DNA of 10,128 nucleotides from JBBQZL01 sp038207745 (lineage in GTDB: Bacteria > Actinomycetota > Thermoleophilia > Solirubrobacterales > 70-9). Below the pieces are notes generated by a model, which saw only the letters and a program-made list of their open reading frames with translations, did no database searches and had not been told where the DNA came from. Shown one piece after another: positions 6,202 through 10,128 of the stretch (positions are counted from its first letter, which is position 1; every line of letters begins with the position of its first letter). The stretch is from NCBI GenBank assembly GCA_038207745.1, contig JBBQZL010000094.1, positions 1 through 10,128 on the forward strand. Reading direction: 5' to 3'. The position numbers and the translations under genes are program-made.

Positions 6202-6708
6202 TCACCCCTCGGTGTCGACCTCGACTTCGCGCAGCTGGTTTGTATAGACGTCGTAGACGAAGCCGCGTACGTCTTCCTTGTGGAGGAGAAAGCCAGATCG
6301 CCGGACCCGGAGGATGGACTGGCGAAGGTCCGCATCGACGTCGGTGAACGATTCGATCGCGAATCTGGGCGCCATCCCGGTTGCCTCCTGCAGCTCGGCG
6401 CGAAAACCGTCGTCGGTGAGAGATTCCATGCCGCAATCGGTGTGGTGGATCAGCATCACGGCGCGGGTGCCGAGCCGCCGCTGGGAGACCGCCAGCGAGC
6501 GGATCACGTCATCGGTGATCACCCCGCCGGCGTTTCGAAGCACGTGCGCCTCACCGTCCAGAAGGCCCATCGCCTGAAATATGTCCAGGCGCGAGTCCAT
6601 GCAGGTGACGATGGCCAGTTGGCGGCTGGGACGGAGATCCAGGTGCCGATCGGGCAGCGAGTCCGCGAAGGCGCGGTTGTTGGCGACAAGATCGTCGATC
6701 ACGCTCAT
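6202..6708 (-). CDS. Beta-class carbonic anhydrase (Rv1284/CanA-like)
   Basis: This zinc enzyme interconverts CO2 and bicarbonate in the cytoplasm. The 168 residues match the short beta-carbonic anhydrases typified by Mycobacterium tuberculosis Rv1284. The zinc ligands are Cys36 in CMDSRLD, then His89 and Cys92 in HHTDCGM; the Asp38/Arg40 dyad follows Cys36. The conserved blocks EAHVLRNAGGVITDDVIRSLAVSQRRLGT and DLRQSILRVRRSGFL are present, and the end (VRGFVYDVYTNQLREVEV) is the usual final strand. The ATG at 6706-6708 starts MSVIDDLVANNRAFA, as expected for the family, 10 nt after the pucR stop. No good SD precedes it, so translation may be coupled to pucR. An in-frame ATG at 6739-6741 overlapping pucR would add 11 residues. 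Family and activity are firm; the link to the pucR-controlled pathway is inference. Confidence 0.94.
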   Translation of the reverse strand: MSVIDDLVANNRAFADSLPDRHLDLRPSRQLAIVTCMDSRLDIFQAMGLLDGEAHVLRNAGGVITDDVIRSLAVSQRRLGTRAVMLIHHTDCGMESLTDDGFRAELQEATGMAPRFAIESFTDVDADLRQSILRVRRSGFLLHKEDVRGFVYDVYTNQLREVEVDTEG

Positions 6709-6718
6709 CCGCGACAGC

Positions 6719-8380
6719 CTAGAGATTCGACTCGTGACCATGTGAAAGGTATCCGCCGACCCGCAGCGCCAAATGGAGTCCGAAGAGGGTCTCGCCGTCG
6801 GAGAGATCCAGCCCGAGGATCTCCTCAATCCGGTGCAATCGGTGGTAGAGGGACTGGCGCTCGATCGACAGGGACCGCGCGGTCTCGGCCTTGCGCCCGG
6901 CGAGACGACAGTAGGTGGCGAGGGTCTCGACCAGCTCGCCGCGTCCCTTGCGGTCGTGCTCGATCAGCGGCTCGAGCAGGGTCTGCGCGAAGCGATTCAA
7001 ACCGGGGTCGTCGCGAAGCGCCCAGAGGGTCCGGTCCAGATCCGGTCGCGAAACATCGTGCCAAGGTCGCGCGGAAAGGTGCGCGGCGGCGGCCGATGTC
7101 TCGAGAGTTCTGCGCAGTGTGGTCGCGAGCCCCACCCAGGTCTCAGACGCAGCTCCGGCGCAGATCACGACTTCCTCTGCACTTCCAAAACGACGCGAGC
7201 AGGCCTCTCTGACCTGTTCCGCCACCCGGTCAAGCACCCCGCTGCGGTCGCCATCCCGATCGAGGCCGACGATGATGATCAACTCTCCCTCCTCCCTCGT
7301 CCCAGCGAGGAAGCGAAAGCTGCGCTCCTTCATCGACTGCTGCGCATCCTGCCAGGCAAGCGACCAGGAGAGTGCCTCATCGGCGCGGAGACCTCGCTCG
7401 GATGAGCGACCGACGACCACGGGCACAAGCCTCGAGGCGCCCCGGAGACCAAGGGACGCTGCCCGCCTCGCCGCGTCTTCCTCCTCGAGGTCACCCTCGG
7501 TGAGGCCGATGAAGAAGTTTCCGCGCTCACGGCTGAGCACGGCCTCCTCCTCACGATCTCGGAGGAGGGCCAGGGCGATCACGCCAACCGCCTGCTCGAT
7601 TGCAACTCGGTCGTGGTCATCGAAACCGGAATCACCCGCGATCGCGATCACACGCCCCCATCGATTGTCGCCACCGACCGGTACCGACCGCTCGATCGCC
7701 TCCGGCCTCCCGGCACCGAGACCTCTCGAGTAGGACTCCCAGGCGGCCAGCGCGTCGGCCTCCTCCATCCTGCGGGCGGAGTGGAAGATAAGTCCGCGAC
7801 CCGCCCGCTCCAGGTAGACCGGCGCATCGAGCATCCCCGAAAGGGCATCGATGACCTCAGATGCGCCGGCGCCGTCAAGGGCAAGCGCGAAGAAGCGGCG
7901 GTGGACCTCGTCGGCGCGTCGCAACAGATCAACCTGCCCGGCGAGGATCTCCGAGTGGACCTCCTCGGTGATCTCGATAAACGGGATCTGATGATGAAAG
8001 ACGATCAGCGCCAACCCGCGAACCCGTGCCTCCTCGATCAGGGGCCGCGGCGCCTCGGTGAACTGGGTCCCCAACTCAAGCGCGAGCGCTGCAACTCGGT
8101 GTTCGGTCAGGTCCGCGATGAAGCGGCGCTGCGCAGCCCCGGTTGAGCCGATTCCAAGACCGGTCGTGAGCAGCAGCTCTCCACCCTTGAGCATCGTTGC
8201 GATGTTCGGGATCTCGCCCGCGTGGACCCAGCGAACCTGTCGGCCGAGGTCTTCGCTGCCGCTGAGGACCTCCGGAACCCCGCGCAGGACGGCCGGCAGC
8301 CCCAGGATCCGCTCCAGGCTGACGCCTGTGAATCCAGTTTCCGCATCGCGGCTGGAGGAGCTTTGTGTACGAGTCGTCAT
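6719..8380 (-). CDS. PucR-family transcriptional regulator
   Basis: The 553-residue protein has the full PucR layout. The N-terminal PucR sensor domain (~residues 20-145) contains SLERILGLPAVL, VRWVHAGEIPN, MLKGGELLLTTGLGI and the VFHHQIPFIEITEEVHSEIL end. A middle ligand-sensing/GGDEF-like region (~160-440) includes the block RERGNFFIGLTEGDL. A C-terminal HTH_30 domain (~483-541) has ETLATYCRLAGRKAETARSL followed by SIERQSLYHRLHRIEEILGL, the expected DNA-recognition helix. PucR proteins control purine, GABA, polyamine or amino-acid catabolism, usually of neighbouring genes. Here the gene is divergent from a semialdehyde dehydrogenase and aminotransferase across a 143-bp gap, and its likely targets are those genes. 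It is followed 10 bp later by the carbonic anhydrase gene. The ATG at 8378-8380 has no strong SD. The effector cannot be read from sequence. Confidence 0.93.
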   Translation of the reverse strand: MTTRTQSSSSRDAETGFTGVSLERILGLPAVLRGVPEVLSGSEDLGRQVRWVHAGEIPNIATMLKGGELLLTTGLGIGSTGAAQRRFIADLTEHRVAALALELGTQFTEAPRPLIEEARVRGLALIVFHHQIPFIEITEEVHSEILAGQVDLLRRADEVHRRFFALALDGAGASEVIDALSGMLDAPVYLERAGRGLIFHSARRMEEADALAAWESYSRGLGAGRPEAIERSVPVGGDNRWGRVIAIAGDSGFDDHDRVAIEQAVGVIALALLRDREEEAVLSRERGNFFIGLTEGDLEEEDAARRAASLGLRGASRLVPVVVGRSSERGLRADEALSWSLAWQDAQQSMKERSFRFLAGTREEGELIIIVGLDRDGDRSGVLDRVAEQVREACSRRFGSAEEVVICAGAASETWVGLATTLRRTLETSAAAAHLSARPWHDVSRPDLDRTLWALRDDPGLNRFAQTLLEPLIEHDRKGRGELVETLATYCRLAGRKAETARSLSIERQSLYHRLHRIEEILGLDLSDGETLFGLHLALRVGGYLSHGHESNL

Positions 8381-8523
8381 GAATGGATCTGATCTGGCAC
8401 CGCATAAGTCTTACATATCGTCACATTTGCGCTCCGGCAATCATCGAATAGTGCGGTTGTTTCCCGACGCCCGGACATTGAGGATTGATCTTGGACTGCC
8501 ACGACCGAGAGGACCTCACCGAA
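8381..8523. promoter_or_regulatory. Divergent pucR / aldehyde dehydrogenase control region with a small palindrome
   Basis: This 143-bp gap between divergent genes must hold both promoters and is AT-richer than its surroundings between 8400 and 8460. TAAG-T-CTTA (8405-8413) is a perfect small palindrome and a possible half of an operator. On the minus strand TTGCCG, a 17-bp spacer and TATGTA could form the pucR promoter, with the palindrome overlapping just downstream of the -10. No convincing plus-strand promoter could be assigned. PucR-family proteins commonly regulate from such divergent regions, but the operator assignment is inference. Confidence 0.4.
8507..8513 (+). promoter_or_regulatory. 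Ribosome binding site deciding the aldehyde dehydrogenase start
   Basis: GAGAGGA lies 10 nt before the ATG at 8524. A TTG 39 bp upstream (8485) is in frame, but this SD lies inside the extension it would add, so the ATG is preferred. Confidence 0.55.
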
Positions 8524-10023
8524 ATGACCGACACCGCCACCGCCCCGCCGGGTGCCGAAGCGGCTTCCGCCACCGCTGCTCCGCTGCTCGAGAATTACGT
8601 TGGCGGCAAGTGGACACCGGTGGAAGGCGAGACGATCGAATCACGCAATCCCGCCAACGCCGAGACGATCGCCCGGGTTCCGCTCTCACGCTCGGCGGAC
8701 ATCGACAAGGCCGTCGTCGCTGCCCGCAAGGCCCAGCCCGGATGGCGCGCGATCTCCCCGGCAGCACGGGCCCGCCACCTCTTCAGACTCCGCGACGTGC
8801 TCGACTCCCATCGCGAAGAGCTGGCGCAGCTCGTCACCCGTGACATGGGGAAGACCGGGCCCGACGCCTTTGGCGAGGTCGGCAGGGGCATCGAGTCGGT
8901 CGAAGCCGCCTGCGCGATCCCGCATCTCCTCAAGGGCGAGAATCTCGAGGGTGTCGCCAACGGCGTCGATGTCGAGATGGTGCGCCAGCCGGTCGGTGTG
9001 GTCGCCGCGATCACCCCGTTCAACTTCCCGGCGATGATCCCGCTCTGGTTTCTCCCCTACGCGGTCGCCTGCGGCAACGCCTTCATCCTCAAGCCCTCCG
9101 AGCAGGACCCGACGACCTCGCAGCGCGTATTCGAGCTGATCCACGAGCACGAGATCTTTCCCCCCGGTGTCGTCAACCTGGTCCACGGCGCCCACGACGC
9201 CGTCAACTCGATCCTCGACCATCCGGGAATCGACGCAATTTCCTTTGTCGGTTCGGCAAAGACCGCCAGGTACATCAATGTCCGGGCTTCCGAGAACGGC
9301 AAGCGGGTGCAGGCTCTCGGCGGCGCCAAGAACGCGATGGTCGTGATGCCCGATGCCGACCCGAAGCTGCTTGCCGCCGGTGTCACCTCATCGGCATTTG
9401 GCGCGGCCGGGCAGCGCTGCCTCGCCGGTTCGCTGCTGGTTCTCGTCGGCGATCAGGCCGAGCAGGATCTATCCCTTGAGCGCGTCGTCACTGCCAGTGC
9501 TGATCTCAAGACCGGCCCCGGTGGCGACCCCGACACGGATGTCTGCCCACTGGTCAGTCCCGAGTCCAGGGAGCGGATCGAGAAGGAGATTGCGGCGACG
9601 GTGCAGGCCGGCGCGACCCTCGTCCTCGACGGTCGCCGGGGCGGCGGCCCGGGTGGAGCCGAGCTCGGCCCGACGATCATCGACGACGTAGCGCTCGGGT
9701 CGGGTGCGGTCACCGACGAGTGGTTCGGCCCTGTGCTGGCGGTGCTTCGCGCACCGACCCTTGCAGAGGCGATCGAGCTGGTCAACTCGAGCCGCTACGG
9801 CAACGCATCGGTGATCTTCACCTCATCCGGTGGAGCTGCCCGGGAGTACCGCTACAACGTCGAGGCCGGCATGGTCGGCGTCAACATCGGCGTCGCCGCG
9901 CCGGTCGCGTGGTTCCCGTTCTCAGGCTGGAAGGACTCGATCGACGGTGACCTGCATGCCAATGGTTCCGACGCCTTCGAGTTCTACACACGCAAGAAGG
10001 TGGTGACCGAGCGGTGGAGCTGA
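8524..10023 (+). CDS. mmsA: CoA-acylating methylmalonate/malonate-semialdehyde dehydrogenase (MmsA/IolA type)
   Basis: The enzyme oxidatively decarboxylates malonate or methylmalonate semialdehyde to acetyl-CoA or propionyl-CoA with NAD+ and CoA. The 499 residues fit the family length. Signatures seen: YVGGKW at the start, the Asn oxyanion residue N167 in PFNFPAMIPLWFLPYA, the NAD-binding LKPSEQDP and SFVGSAKTA, the catalytic Cys299 in FGAAGQRCLAG, Glu399 in DEWFGPV, and the MMSDH-type end FPFSGWKDSIDGDLHANGSD then FYTRKKVVTERW. Ordinary aldehyde dehydrogenases have a general-base Glu in an ELGG motif; here the site reads ALGGAKN, as in CoA-dependent semialdehyde dehydrogenases. Arg121 (GEVGRGIE) and Arg298 (QRC) correspond to the two Arg that hold the substrate carboxylate in the Bacillus enzyme, supporting a semialdehyde-acid substrate. 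The usual KNH is KNA here. It overlaps the following aminotransferase by 10 nt, so they form an operon. Confidence 0.92.
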   Translation: MTDTATAPPGAEAASATAAPLLENYVGGKWTPVEGETIESRNPANAETIARVPLSRSADIDKAVVAARKAQPGWRAISPAARARHLFRLRDVLDSHREELAQLVTRDMGKTGPDAFGEVGRGIESVEAACAIPHLLKGENLEGVANGVDVEMVRQPVGVVAAITPFNFPAMIPLWFLPYAVACGNAFILKPSEQDPTTSQRVFELIHEHEIFPPGVVNLVHGAHDAVNSILDHPGIDAISFVGSAKTARYINVRASENGKRVQALGGAKNAMVVMPDADPKLLAAGVTSSAFGAAGQRCLAGSLLVLVGDQAEQDLSLERVVTASADLKTGPGGDPDTDVCPLVSPESRERIEKEIAATVQAGATLVLDGRRGGGPGGAELGPTIIDDVALGSGAVTDEWFGPVLAVLRAPTLAEAIELVNSSRYGNASVIFTSSGGAAREYRYNVEAGMVGVNIGVAAPVAWFPFSGWKDSIDGDLHANGSDAFEFYTRKKVVTERWS

Positions 10024-10128
10024 GCAACGACCATCTGCTGCTTCACTTCAGTCGCAACGGCCTCTTCACGGAAGAGGGTGGGAAGGAACTGCTTGTCCTT
10101 GACCGTGGCGAGGATGTCCACGTCTATG
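10014..10128 (+). CDS. Class-III PLP aminotransferase, 3' truncated by window end
   Basis: A frame opens at the GTG at 10014-10016, overlapping the end of the dehydrogenase by 10 nt, and runs to the window edge (38 codons). The visible sequence includes ELSNDHLLLHFSRNGLF, LLVLDRGED and VHVY. It matches the usual start of the omega-amino-acid:pyruvate and related class-III aminotransferases (a '.H.WMHFTRM' block, then 'IVRGEG.YVWD..G'). The PLP lysine and fold-type motifs lie outside the window, so family assignment rests on these 38 residues and the neighbourhood. An AAGGTGG stretch about 10 nt before the GTG could act as RBS. Placed after a malonate-semialdehyde-type dehydrogenase, it probably transaminates beta-alanine or a similar omega-amino acid to the semialdehyde that the dehydrogenase consumes. 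Confidence 0.65.
   Translation, partial: MELSNDHLLLHFSRNGLFTEEGGKELLVLDRGEDVHVY

Noticed and set aside
5890..7212. 440-residue plus-strand open frame
   Set aside because: It is antisense to the carbonic anhydrase and PucR genes, whose motifs are intact; the product is Arg-rich without recognisable structure.
7613..8146. 177-residue plus-strand open frame
   Set aside because: It is antisense to the PucR sensor region, which is the convincing coding strand.
8485..8523. TTG start extending the aldehyde dehydrogenase by 13 residues
   Set aside because: The SD-like GAGAGGA lies within the extension and serves the ATG at 8524; family members start near the YVGGKW motif.
1..10128. tRNA, rRNA, CRISPR array, insertion sequence, integrase or att site
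   Set aside because: No cloverleaf, repeat array, transposase motif or long direct or inverted repeat was seen on reading through.

Overview
The window is GC-rich, densely packed bacterial chromosome. Gene content and protein style suggest an actinobacterium, most likely of the Thermoleophilia/Solirubrobacterales type. The clues are secreted proteins ending in short, very basic Ig-like tails, a mycobacterial-type beta-carbonic anhydrase, a PucR-family regulator, many GTG/weak-RBS starts and strong GC bias at third codon positions. The lineage is an inference from protein style; there is no rRNA or other marker here.

Layout. 1-992 (+): 3' part of a secreted parallel beta-helix protein with a basic C-terminal Ig-like tail. 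1036-1593 (-): YceI-family protein, convergent with the first gene across a GC hairpin. 1767-2855 (+): murB, peptidoglycan precursor synthesis, divergent from yceI. 3056-4999 (+): secreted alpha/beta hydrolase of the Abhydrolase_10 kind with two C-terminal Ig-like modules, followed by a 57-residue membrane protein (5048-5221, +). 5264-6001 (-): exported protein of unknown function, convergent with the small membrane gene across a second hairpin. 6063-6149 (-): a possible leftover C-terminus of another Ig-tailed secreted protein. 6202-8380 (-): pucR-type regulator followed 10 bp later by a beta-carbonic anhydrase. 8524-10128 (+): methylmalonate/malonate-semialdehyde dehydrogenase overlapping the start of a class-III aminotransferase that runs off the window.

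How the genes work together. The clearest unit is the right-hand one. A PucR regulator is divergent from a CoA-acylating semialdehyde dehydrogenase and a class-III (omega-amino-acid) aminotransferase. This is the expected set for catabolism of beta-alanine or a similar omega-amino acid: transamination to malonate semialdehyde, then oxidative decarboxylation to acetyl-CoA. The carbonic anhydrase, co-directional with pucR, could handle the CO2/bicarbonate produced. The left part is a collection of cell-envelope genes (two large secreted proteins, murB, a small membrane protein and an exported unknown) with no obvious single pathway.

I see no tRNA, rRNA, CRISPR array, insertion sequence or phage gene. 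No gap between genes exceeds about 200 bp. I do not find strong evidence for a new multi-gene system; the most useful leads are the unannotated small membrane protein, the exported unknown, the pseudogene-like tail fragment and the pucR-carbonic anhydrase coupling.
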